The notes under the pieces are model-generated. The model did not search any database. It was not told the DNA's origin and saw only the letters and a list, made by a program, of their open reading frames with translations. DNA of 64,000 nucleotides from Micromonospora chaiyaphumensis. GTDB lineage: Bacteria; Actinomycetota; Actinomycetes; Mycobacteriales; Micromonosporaceae. Positions 42,668-50,178 of the stretch are shown here, piece by piece (positions within the stretch are counted from its first letter, which is position 1; every line of letters starts with the position of its first letter). The stretch covers positions 1-64,000 of the forward strand of contig NZ_FMCS01000010.1 in assembly GCF_900091435.1 (NCBI RefSeq), read 5' to 3'. The position numbers and the translations under genes were made by a program.

Positions 42668-42937
42668 TCATCGGCGCAGGCCGAGCCGCTCGATGAGCGA
42701 CCGGTAGCGGTTGATGTCCTTCTTCTGGACGTAGTTGAGCAGCCGACGGCGACGGCCGACCAGCAGCAGCAGCCCGCGGCGGCTGTGGTGGTCGTGCTTG
42801 TGCACCTTCAGGTGCTCGGTGAGCTCGGCGATCCGCTTGGTGAGGACCGCGACCTGCACCTCCGGCGAACCGGTGTCGCCCTCGGCGGTCGCGTACTCCG
42901 CACGGATCTTGGCCTTGGCTTCCTGGTCGAGCGCCAT
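42668..42937 (-). CDS. rpsO: 30S ribosomal protein S15
   Basis: The 89-residue primary 16S rRNA-binding protein S15. TGSPEVQVAVLTKRIAELTEH and LKVHKHDHHSRRGLLLLVGR are the invariant blocks, ending LIERLGLRR. It directly precedes pnp and follows ribF on the same strand. Its 206-base leader (42938-43143) contains a hairpin ACGTCGG/CCGACGT at 43048-43065 that might take part in S15 autoregulation. Confidence 0.98.
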   Translation of the reverse strand: MALDQEAKAKIRAEYATAEGDTGSPEVQVAVLTKRIAELTEHLKVHKHDHHSRRGLLLLVGRRRRLLNYVQKKDINRYRSLIERLGLRR

Positions 42938-43106
42938 ATTCTCCCTGTTTCGTGGAACGTTCGATGAGGTCCGTCGGATCGGTCGGAGTGACCGGGGAAC
43001 GGACCGGTTCCTCGCACCCGCGGCGTCGTGCAGGCACGCGAGGCCCCACGTCGGTCAGCCGACGTCCCTGCCAGACTACCAGCCCGGTGGGGAACCGCCC
43101 GGTGAA

Positions 43107-43123
43107 GGGCCGCGACGCGGCCC
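43107..43123 (-). terminator. Hairpin after ribF
   Basis: GGGCCGC and GCGGCCC pair across GAC, starting about 20 bases beyond the ribF stop at 43144. Confidence 0.55.
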
Positions 43124-43143
43124 GCCGGCCGGCTCCGGCACGC

Positions 43144-44070
43144 TCAGCCGACCGCCCGGCGGGTCCGCTCCACGTCCTCGGCGATCTGTGCCACCAGCGG
43201 CTCGATCGCGTCGTACGTCCGTTGTTCCCGCAGGTGCGCCACGAAGTCCAGGGCCAGCCGCTCGCCGTACAGGTCGCCGGTGAAGTCCAGCGCGTACGCC
43301 TCGACCCGGCGCTCCCGGCCGGAGAAGGTCGGGTTGGTGCCGATGGAGACCGCCGCCGCCAGGGGCTCCCCGCCCCGGCGCACCAGCCGGGCCGCGTACA
43401 CCCCGTCGGCGGGGACCGCCGCGTAGCGGTGGGTCAGCAGATTGGCGGTCGGGTAGCCCAGCTCCCGCCCGCGCTGGTCACCGCGGACCACCACCCCCTC
43501 GACCCGGTGCGGGCGGCCCAGCGCGGCGGCCGCCGCGGCCACGTCCCCCGCGTCGACGCAGGAGCGGATGTACGTGGAGGAGAAGACCGTGCCGGCCTCG
43601 GACACCAGCGGGCCGCCCTCCACGCCGAAGCCGAAGGTGCGGCCCAGCCGCTCCAGCAGCGCCACGTCGCCGGCCGCCCGGTGCCCGAACCGGAAGTTGT
43701 CGCCGACCACCACCAGCGCGGCGTGCAGGTGCTCGACGAGGATGTCGTGCACGAACGCCTCGGCCGGCAGCCGGGAGAACTCCGGGGTGAACGGCACGAC
43801 GCAGAGCACGTCGGCGCCGAGCGCCTCGATCAGCTCCGCCTTGCGGGCCGGCTCGGTGAGCACGGCCGGGTGCGAGCCGGGGCGCACCACCTCGGCCGGG
43901 TGCGGGTCGAACGTCACCACCACCGACTTGACGCCCAGCTCGCGGGCGCGCGCCACGGCGTGGCCGATGGTGGCCTGGTGGCCCTTGTGCACGCCGTCGA
44001 AGACGCCGATGGTGACCACCGACCGCCCCCAGCCGCCGGGCGCCGCCTCGTACCCCCGCCACCGCTGCAT
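43144..44070 (-). CDS. ribF: Bifunctional riboflavin kinase/FAD synthetase
   Basis: Makes FMN and FAD from riboflavin. The 308-residue protein has the nucleotidyltransferase domain first: TIGVFDGVHKGHQATIG near residue 20, VTFDPHPAEVVRP, VVGDNFRFGHRAAGD and SSTYIRSCVDAGDV. The C-terminal flavokinase domain shows GRELGYPTANLL and SIGTNPTFSGRERRVEAYALDF (in parts). ATG 44070 has GGGAGGAG five bases upstream. It follows truB by 28 bases. Confidence 0.96.
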   Translation of the reverse strand: MQRWRGYEAAPGGWGRSVVTIGVFDGVHKGHQATIGHAVARARELGVKSVVVTFDPHPAEVVRPGSHPAVLTEPARKAELIEALGADVLCVVPFTPEFSRLPAEAFVHDILVEHLHAALVVVGDNFRFGHRAAGDVALLERLGRTFGFGVEGGPLVSEAGTVFSSTYIRSCVDAGDVAAAAAALGRPHRVEGVVVRGDQRGRELGYPTANLLTHRYAAVPADGVYAARLVRRGGEPLAAAVSIGTNPTFSGRERRVEAYALDFTGDLYGERLALDFVAHLREQRTYDAIEPLVAQIAEDVERTRRAVG

Positions 44071-44098
44071 GCCGCTCCTCCCCTGTCCGCCCACGCCG

Positions 44099-44983
44099 TC
44101 AGGCGGGGGCCAGCACGATCTCCGCGCGGGCCCGCCCGTCCCGCTCGCTGACGATAGCGATCAACCCGCCGTCCGGGCCGAAGACCGCGTACGGCCCGGC
44201 GATGCCGGCCGGGTCCAGGGGCCCGCCGTGGGAGAGCGTCTTCGCCTCCTCGGGCGTGGCGTCCCGGCGCGGGAAGAACCGGCCGGCGGCCGCGTCCAGC
44301 GGCAGGTTCACCACGTCGGGCGCGCGCTGCTCCAGCGCGTCGAGGGTGGCCGCCTCGGCCAGGGTGAACCCGCCGACAGCGGTGCGGCGCAGCGCGGTGA
44401 GGTGGCCGCCGACCCCGAGCGCCAGGCCCGCGTCCCGCGCGATGGCCCGGATGTACGTCCCCGACGAGCAGGTGACGTCGACGTCCACGTCCACCACGTC
44501 CGGGGTGTCACGGCGGACCGCCAGCACGTCCAGCCGGGAGATGGTCACCCGCCGGGCCGGCAGCTCGACGCTCTCCCCCTCGCGCACCCGCTTGTACGCC
44601 CGCTGTCCGTTGATCTTGATGGCGCTGACCGCGCTGGGCACCTGGTCGACCTCGCCGGTGAGCGCGGCGAGCGCGGCGCGCACCGCCTCGTCGGTGACCG
44701 TGCCGGCCGGGGTGCTGGCGATCACGTCGCCCTCGGCGTCGTCGGTGACCGTCGCCTGGCCGAGCCGGATCGTCGCGGTGTAGCTCTTGCCGGCGCCGAT
44801 CACGTAGGTGAGCAGCCGGGTGGCGCGGCCCACGCCGATCACCAGCACACCGGTGGCCATCGGGTCCAGCGTGCCGCCGTGCCCCACCCGCCGGGTCCGG
44901 GCCAGCCGCCGGATGCGGGCCACCACGTCGTGCGACGTCATGCCGCCGGGCTTGTCGACCACGATCAGACCGTCTGCGCTCAC
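44099..44983 (-). CDS. truB: tRNA pseudouridine(55) synthase TruB
   Basis: Forms pseudouridine 55 in the T-loop of tRNAs. The 294-residue protein begins with GLIVVDKPGGMTSHDVVARI, has the catalytic Asp in HGGTLDPMATGVL near residue 41, GKSYTATIRLG, and VDVTCSSGTYIRAIARD. A small C-terminal domain follows after RFFPRRD. The GTG at 44983 is chosen because upstream in-frame sequence has no family similarity. In most genomes truB follows rbfA and the DHH gene; here a MATE gene and a tandem paralog cluster are inserted between. Confidence 0.95.
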   Translation of the reverse strand: MSADGLIVVDKPGGMTSHDVVARIRRLARTRRVGHGGTLDPMATGVLVIGVGRATRLLTYVIGAGKSYTATIRLGQATVTDDAEGDVIASTPAGTVTDEAVRAALAALTGEVDQVPSAVSAIKINGQRAYKRVREGESVELPARRVTISRLDVLAVRRDTPDVVDVDVDVTCSSGTYIRAIARDAGLALGVGGHLTALRRTAVGGFTLAEAATLDALEQRAPDVVNLPLDAAAGRFFPRRDATPEEAKTLSHGGPLDPAGIAGPYAVFGPDGGLIAIVSERDGRARAEIVLAPA

Positions 44984-45094
44984 GACCGCCAAGCCTGCCA
45001 GACGGCGGTGATCGGCCCTGCGGGGGATACCGTCCTGATCGCGCCGGGTGTCAAGATCATGCGCCCCTCGCACCCCTCCTGCCCGGGACGCACG

Positions 45095-45298
45095 ATGAGC
45101 AGCGACGACCCCACCCCGGAGCCACCACGGCTCGACCGACCCTCCCGGAGCGGCCCGGAGGAGATCCCCGACTGGGTACGCCAGCTGGAGCGGGAGATCC
45201 GCGTCGGCCCGGGCGCCCGGCTGCGTATCTGGTTCGGCCGGCACGCCCGCGGCCTCTGGCTCAACCCCCGCCCCACGAACACCTGGACACTGAGATGA
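45095..45298 (+). CDS. Small protein resembling the N-terminus of its downstream neighbours
   Basis: A 67-residue protein. EEIPDWVRQLEREIRVG ... ARLRIWFGRHARGLW is similar to VPDWLRQPP ... ADRLRIRLGAHSGKLL in the next protein, which there leads into a membrane anchor. This copy ends (NPRPTNTWTLR) where the transmembrane helix would start, so it looks like a truncated family member or a cytoplasmic regulator. Its stop overlaps the ATG of the next gene (ATGA), so it is coupled to it. Divergent from truB; no clear SD. Confidence 0.65.
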   Translation: MSSDDPTPEPPRLDRPSRSGPEEIPDWVRQLEREIRVGPGARLRIWFGRHARGLWLNPRPTNTWTLR

Positions 45299-46296
45299 CC
45301 GATCACCGACCGACCCTCGAACCCCGCCGTCCCGACCAGCCGTACCCGCCCGCCGACGGGCTGGGGACGGTCCCCGACTGGCTCCGCCAGCCGCCCACGG
45401 TGGCCGAGCCGGACCGCGCCGACCGGCTGCGCATCCGGCTGGGCGCCCACTCGGGCAAGCTGCTCGGCGGCGCCGCCGCCCTGCTGCTGGTCGCCTTCTT
45501 CGGGCTGATCGCGACGGGCGGCTACCGGGCCGTCCAGCGGTGGGCGGACCCGCCGGCCGCGTACCCGACGATCAGTCAGCCGGTCGGCGAACAGGCCGTC
45601 TCGGCGGCGTCGCCGCCCCCGGCGGCCGGCGCGTTCGACGGCACGCCGGCCGCCGACTTCCCGGAGGGGGCGGCGGGGATCACCCTGCCCGCCGCGAAGC
45701 GGACCGGGCCGTTCACGGAGAAGCAGGTGGCCGCCGCGCTGGCCAAGGTCCGTAAGGCGCTGGTGACCGGCCGGCTGGACCGGTCGTTCATCACCTCGAA
45801 GAACCCGGACCGGCTGCTGCGGCAGTTCGCCCCGGACGCGCGGGCCGACCTGCGCAAGGACTTCTCCTCGGACACCTTCGCCACCTATGCCACCCGACTG
45901 GCCCCCGGAGCCCGGATCACCGCGGACGAGCCGCGGGTGAAGGGCCGGATCAGCTACCGGGCCACGAAGGACACCCACGGCATCCGCCTCCTGGAGGTCA
46001 CCACCAACTTCGTCTGGGCGTACGCGTTCCGGACCACGGGCGGGCTGCCCGGCGACGGGGTGGTCGTGGTGCACGACACGGTGGTCTGGAGCGTGCCGCA
46101 CCCCGGCGACGTGCGGAGCGGCTCCAACGGGCTCTGGATCGAGAAGGCCGACTCGTACGGCTCCAACATCGACTGCGCCGCGTACGACAAGGGTCTGCTC
46201 GACGTGGGCGCCCCCAGCTTCGGTGGGCCGGCCGACCCGGACCCGGACGCCGTCTTCGACCCCGATCGCACCCTCGACATCCCGGACACCTGCTGA
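45295..46296 (+). CDS. Membrane-anchored extracytoplasmic protein of unknown function (paralog 1)
   Basis: A 333-residue protein: a Pro-rich cytoplasmic N-terminus of about 50 residues, one transmembrane helix (KLLGGAAALLLVAFFGLIAT, about 57-76), and a large extracytoplasmic domain. The latter contains ITLPAAKRTGPFTEKQVAAA, SDTFATYATRLAPGARIT, TTNFVWAYAFRT and VVVHDTVVWSVPHP, and ends DIPDTC; a second Cys is in NIDCAAYDKG, allowing one disulfide. No family name is recognised. The next gene is a close paralog, so the pair arose by tandem duplication. Orientation is opposite to truB and the MATE gene. Confidence 0.8.
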   Translation: MTDHRPTLEPRRPDQPYPPADGLGTVPDWLRQPPTVAEPDRADRLRIRLGAHSGKLLGGAAALLLVAFFGLIATGGYRAVQRWADPPAAYPTISQPVGEQAVSAASPPPAAGAFDGTPAADFPEGAAGITLPAAKRTGPFTEKQVAAALAKVRKALVTGRLDRSFITSKNPDRLLRQFAPDARADLRKDFSSDTFATYATRLAPGARITADEPRVKGRISYRATKDTHGIRLLEVTTNFVWAYAFRTTGGLPGDGVVVVHDTVVWSVPHPGDVRSGSNGLWIEKADSYGSNIDCAAYDKGLLDVGAPSFGGPADPDPDAVFDPDRTLDIPDTC

Positions 46297-46376
46297 GGCC
46301 CGGCCGGGGACTACCGCGGCGACCGACAAGGTGGGACACTCACTGACATCTCGCCCACTCCTGACCGGGGGCCGCG

Positions 46377-47435
46377 ATGACCGACGACCGGCCGGACTCC
46401 GCACCACCACGCCACTCCGCGCCCACGCCCGGCCACCGGCCCGGTCCGCCGGCCGCGCCGCAGTGGCCGCGCCAGCCGCCCGGACCGCCGGGCGCGCCGG
46501 ACTGGCCGCGCCAGCCGCAGCCCGCCGCCGGCGGGCTGCGGGGCTGGCTGAGCCGGCACTCCGGCTCGCTGTTGACCGGCGCGACGGCGCTGCTGCTGCT
46601 CGCCTTCGTCGGGGTGGTCGGCGGGGCCGTCCTGGTGTCGATGCCGTCCGCGGACGGGCGGCCCGTCGTGTACCCGACGTTCGGCCCGCCGGCCGCCACG
46701 TCCGCCGCGCCGACGGCACCGTCCGCCGCGCCGGCCGCCACGTCCGCCGCACCGCCACGGGCGTCCGGCCCCTTCGACGGCACCCCGGCCGCCGGGTTCC
46801 CGCAGGGGCCGGCGGGGATCACCCTGCCGGCCGCGAAGCGGACCGGCCCGTTCACCGAGAAGCAGGTGGCGGCCGCGCTGGCGAAGGTCCGGACGGTCCT
46901 CGTGACCGCGCGGCTGGACCGCCGGTTCATGACCGCCGACGACGCGGAGCCGCTGATCCGGCAGTTCGCCCGGGACGCCCGCGCCGGCATGCGCAAGAGC
47001 TTCGCGTCCGACACGTTCGCCGCGTACGCCACCCGGCTGGCGCCCGGCGCCCGGCTCACCGCCGACCAGCCGAGGGTGAAGGGTCTGGTCAGCTACCGGG
47101 CCACCAAGGACGCCGACGGCGTCCGGATCCTGGCCGTGACCACCAACTTCGTCTGGTCGTACGCCTTCCGGACCAGCAGCACCGAGCCGGGCGACGCGCT
47201 GGTCGTCGTGCACGACACGGTGGTCTGGAGCATGCCGCACCCCGACGACGTCGAACGCGGCTCGAACGGGCTGTGGATCGAGGACGCGAACTCGTACGCC
47301 GCCAACGTCGACTGCGCGGCCTTCGACAAGGGCCTGCTCGCCCTGGGCACCCGCGGCTTCGGCGGCCCGGACGGCCCGGACCCGGAGGCGGTCTTCGACC
47401 CCGCCGCGACGCTGGACCTCCCGGACACCTGCTGA
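46377..47435 (+). CDS. Membrane-anchored extracytoplasmic protein of unknown function (paralog 2)
   Basis: A 352-residue paralog of the upstream protein. The N-terminus is longer and very Pro-rich (GPPAAPQWPRQPPGPPGAPD), the transmembrane helix is LLTGATALLLLAFVGVVGGA, then a Pro/Ala/Thr stretch and the shared domain (ITLPAAKRTGPFTEKQVAAA identical over 20 residues, TTNFVWSYAFRT, VVVHDTVVWSMPHP, NVDCAAFDKG, DLPDTC end). High nucleotide identity over the shared part points to recent duplication or gene conversion, while the linkers have diverged. Function unknown. Confidence 0.8.
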   Translation: MTDDRPDSAPPRHSAPTPGHRPGPPAAPQWPRQPPGPPGAPDWPRQPQPAAGGLRGWLSRHSGSLLTGATALLLLAFVGVVGGAVLVSMPSADGRPVVYPTFGPPAATSAAPTAPSAAPAATSAAPPRASGPFDGTPAAGFPQGPAGITLPAAKRTGPFTEKQVAAALAKVRTVLVTARLDRRFMTADDAEPLIRQFARDARAGMRKSFASDTFAAYATRLAPGARLTADQPRVKGLVSYRATKDADGVRILAVTTNFVWSYAFRTSSTEPGDALVVVHDTVVWSMPHPDDVERGSNGLWIEDANSYAANVDCAAFDKGLLALGTRGFGGPDGPDPEAVFDPAATLDLPDTC

Positions 47436-47464
47436 GCCGGGGTCAGCGGGCGGCGCCGACCACG

Positions 47465-48790
47465 TCAGCGGACCGCGCCGACCACCGCCCAGCCGCCGGA
47501 GCGCAGCCGCAGTAGCAGGGCGACCAGCCGGAGCACCACGAACAGGGTCAGCCCGGCCCAGATGCCGCCCAGCCCGAGGTCGAGCCCGTAGGCCAGCCAG
47601 ATGGCCGGCAGGAACCCGCCCAGCGCCGCCACGATGGTCAGGTTGCGCAGGTAGCGGACGTCGCCCGCGCCGATCAGCACGCCGTCCAGGGCGAACACCA
47701 CGCCGCCGATCGGCTGGAGCGCGACGAACCAGGGCCAGGCGACCATGGCCTGCTCGCGCACCTGCGGATCGGAGCTGAACAACGACGGCACGAAACCGGC
47801 GCCGGCGGCGATGAGCACCGCGAACGCCACGCCGCAGAGGCCGCCGAGCAGGGCGATCCGCCGGGCGAGGGCGCGCGCACCGGCGGCGTCGCCGGCGCCG
47901 AGCGCCGCGCCGACCAGAGACTGCGCGGCGATCGCCAGGGCATCCAGCACCAGGGCGGTGAAGAACCAGAGCTGGACGGCGATCTGGTGCGCGCCGACCG
48001 CGGCGGCGCCGAAGCGGGCGGCCACGGCGGTGGCGGACAGGAAGCTGGCCTGGAAGGCGACGCCCCGGATGAGCAGGTCGCGGCTGAGCGCCAGCTGCTG
48101 GCCGATGTGCCGGGGCCGGGGGCGCAGCGGCACCCGCTCGCGGACCAGGGCCGCCGCGAAGAGGCCACCGGAGATGGTCTGCGCCACCGCGTTCGCCACG
48201 GCCGAGCCGGCCAGGCCGAGCCCGGCCGGGTAGACCAGCAGCGGGCACAGCAGCGCCGAGAGCAAATTGGGGCCGAGCACGAAGAGCAGCGGCCGGCGGG
48301 TGTCCTGGATGCCGCGCAGCCAGCCGTTGCCGGCCGCCGCCAGCAGCAGGCCGGGCGCGCCCAGCGCCGCGATCCGCAGCCAGGTCGCGGCGGCGTCGGC
48401 CACCTCGCCGGGACCGCCCGCGAGGGTACGCGCCAACGCCCCGCCGCCGACGCCGATGGCGACCGCCACCAGCACTCCGACGCCGAGGGCGAGCCAGGAC
48501 GCCTGGACTCCCTCGGCCACCGCGGCGGCCCGGTCCCCCGAGCCGAACCGGCGGGCCGCGCGCCCGGTGGTTCCGTACGCCACCACGGTGCCGAGCCAGG
48601 CGGTCAGCGTCAGCACGGTGCCGCCGATGGCGAGCGCGGCGAGCGGGACGCGGCCGAGGTGCCCGACCACGGCGGTGTCGACCAGCACGTACAGCGGCTC
48701 GGCGGCGAGCACCACGAGCGCCGGCAGGGCGAGCGCGGCGATCCGCCGGGCCGTGGCGGACTGGGCGGCGGGCACGACTGTCTGACTCAT
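47465..48790 (-). CDS. MATE family efflux transporter (DinF type)
   Basis: A 441-residue cation-coupled multidrug/toxin exporter with twelve predicted helices in two related halves. LALPALVVLAAEPLYVLVDTAVVGHLG at the N-terminus (in two parts) is the DinF/NorM opening, and LFVLGPNLLSALLCPLLVYPAGLG and AVGAHQIAVQLWFFTALVLDAL are later family blocks. DinF-type genes often sit in this rbfA-truB neighbourhood of Actinomycetota. ATG 48790 is supported by the match of the family N-terminus; the SD is weak. Confidence 0.92.
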   Translation of the reverse strand: MSQTVVPAAQSATARRIAALALPALVVLAAEPLYVLVDTAVVGHLGRVPLAALAIGGTVLTLTAWLGTVVAYGTTGRAARRFGSGDRAAAVAEGVQASWLALGVGVLVAVAIGVGGGALARTLAGGPGEVADAAATWLRIAALGAPGLLLAAAGNGWLRGIQDTRRPLLFVLGPNLLSALLCPLLVYPAGLGLAGSAVANAVAQTISGGLFAAALVRERVPLRPRPRHIGQQLALSRDLLIRGVAFQASFLSATAVAARFGAAAVGAHQIAVQLWFFTALVLDALAIAAQSLVGAALGAGDAAGARALARRIALLGGLCGVAFAVLIAAGAGFVPSLFSSDPQVREQAMVAWPWFVALQPIGGVVFALDGVLIGAGDVRYLRNLTIVAALGGFLPAIWLAYGLDLGLGGIWAGLTLFVVLRLVALLLRLRSGGWAVVGAVR

Positions 48791-48868
48791 CGCCGCCGAT
48801 CCTGGCACGCGCCCCGTAAGGCATGCAACCCCGCGCACTACTTACCGCACCAGGCGCACACCTCGTTT

Positions 48869-48923
48869 GATCATGAAGTTGGCGGCAGTTTCGGAGATCC
48901 AGAGCGCCGCCAACCTCATGATC
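48869..48923. repeat. GATCATGAAGTTGGCGGC palindrome, copy 2
   Basis: Arms 48869-48886 and 48906-48923 match those at 35952-36006 except for one base, with an unrelated 19-base loop. It lies in the 274-base gap upstream of the MATE gene, which otherwise holds no recognisable feature. Confidence 0.85.
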
Positions 48924-49064
48924 GACCCGGTGGGGCGGCTCGGATGGGGCCAGGTGCGGCGGAGGAACTCGAGGTCGAGCTGCTCGGGGACGTCGATGCT
49001 GCCGGTGGGGCGACCGGAGCGGCGGTGACGTCGTGGCTGCGGCGTCACCGCCGGGCGGCCACCG

Positions 49065-49163
49065 TCACTGACGGGTGTCCATCGAGGTCTGCAGTGCGCG
49101 GCGCATCTGCTCGCGCGCCTCGTCGGTGGTGTTCTCGGTCTGCGGCTTGCGCTTGGTCGCCAT
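49065..49163 (-). CDS. 32-residue small protein
   Basis: MATKRKPQTENTTDEAREQM is followed by RRALQTSMDTRQ. The ATG at 49163 has GGAAGGGA seven bases upstream, a strong SD, and the peptide is charged and probably helical in its second half. No family is recognised. The strength of the ribosome site and balanced amino-acid composition, unlike the Arg/Pro-rich shadows around it, support it as a real small gene, but conservation must decide. Confidence 0.5.
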   Translation of the reverse strand: MATKRKPQTENTTDEAREQMRRALQTSMDTRQ

Positions 49164-49481
49164 GGGATGTCCCTTCCAGGGTGCGGACCACCGAAGCACG
49201 GCGGCCCTGCTGGGCACCGACGCGCCGACCCGCCGCGACCGCCGTCGCGCCGCGGCCCGGAGCCGTCGGCCTGCTGAGCGCCGGCAGCGCGGTCCGGGAT
49301 CACCGGAGCGGCCCGCTGGCAGCGTGAGCCCGGGTCGGTCTGACCCTGGAGGGAGGCGGCACCGGGTGTGGCACCACCGCCCCGTGACCAGCGCCGAAGC
49401 GCCGGCCCTCACCCAAATTAACGTTCACTTTCCACATGCTGCCCACTGTTCCCGAAATGCGGACAGCAGGGAGAGCGCGCG
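49164..49481. other. 318-base gap, no gene recognised
   Basis: Sequence between the 32-residue ORF and the small membrane gene. It contains an unusually AT-rich patch (CCCAAATTAACGTTCACTTT at 49413-49432), the lowest-GC run seen in the window, likely part of a promoter for the minus-strand small gene. No other structure could be assigned. Confidence 0.5.
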
Positions 49482-49694
49482 TCAGCGGGCCAGGAAGTGC
49501 CAGCCCAGCCACCACCAGAAGCCGAACAGGCCGATCCGGCCGACCGGCACCGGGCCGACCTCGTAGCGCATCACGAAGGCGCAGACGTCGGCCAGGGACG
49601 GGATGCGCGAGCCCTCCCGCCGGGCGGCCCACTCGACGGCCGCGAAGAGCAGCAGCGCGGCCAGGAAACCGCCGATCGCCAGGGTGCGCATCAT
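49482..49694 (-). CDS. Small membrane protein (possibly DUF6186)
   Basis: A 70-residue protein with an N-terminal helix (LAIGGFLAALLLFAAVEWAA), a polar centre with REGSRIPSLADVCAFVMRYE, and a C-terminal Trp-rich helix (LFGFWWWLGWHFLAR). It starts at ATG 49694, which overlaps the stop of the upstream gene (ATGA). It resembles a small actinobacterial family I recall as DUF6186; that name is from memory and uncertain. Function unknown. Confidence 0.7.
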   Translation of the reverse strand: MMRTLAIGGFLAALLLFAAVEWAARREGSRIPSLADVCAFVMRYEVGPVPVGRIGLFGFWWWLGWHFLAR

Positions 49695-50101
49695 CGGCGG
49701 ACCAGCCCCCAGAACGCGGTCAGCCAGGCGAACCAGGCCGCCGAGCGGACCAGCTGGTCCTCCAGCATCGGATCGGCCAGACGGGAGAAGGTCGGGAAGT
49801 CGTCCCCCACCGACAGCACGAAGGTCGCGCCCTCCAGGACCCCGAAGACGGTGACCGGCAGCAGCCACCAGAGCGCGGCGGACGGCAGCCGCCGCGGCGC
49901 CGGCCGCCGGGGCGGCACCCGGTTGCTCAGCCCGACCCAGATCAACGCCCCGCCGGTGCCCAGGGTGTAGAGGTTGGCCGCGGTGGAGAAGGACGGCAGC
50001 TGCCCGCCGACCAGGGAGAGACAGATGAACACCGGCACGGAGACGACCGGGCGGTCCCAGGCCCGGGGCGCCTCGACGGTGAGCTCACGGGGGTGATCCA
50101 T
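49691..50101 (-). CDS. Integral membrane protein of unknown function
   Basis: A 136-residue protein with about four hydrophobic helices (VSVPVFICLSLVGGQL, NLYTLGTGGALIWVGLSN, ALWWLLPVTVFGVLEGATFV, AAWFAWLTAFWGL). No family is recognised. It is translationally coupled to the following 70-residue membrane protein, suggesting the two act together. ATG 50101 is taken as start because the protein then begins right at the hydrophilic lead MDHPREL; no strong SD is visible. Confidence 0.7.
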   Translation of the reverse strand: MDHPRELTVEAPRAWDRPVVSVPVFICLSLVGGQLPSFSTAANLYTLGTGGALIWVGLSNRVPPRRPAPRRLPSAALWWLLPVTVFGVLEGATFVLSVGDDFPTFSRLADPMLEDQLVRSAAWFAWLTAFWGLVRR

Positions 50102-50178
50102 CACCCGATTGTCCCCAGCGTCACGGAACGCGGGAAGACCGGCACGCCCCGGAGTCACCCCCGGTTCTCACCCAGGGG

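Noticed and set aside
49300..49632. Minus-strand ORF containing MWKVNVNLGEG
   Set aside because: The composition becomes Pro/Arg-rich random after ten residues and there is no SD; the AT-rich start is better read as promoter DNA.
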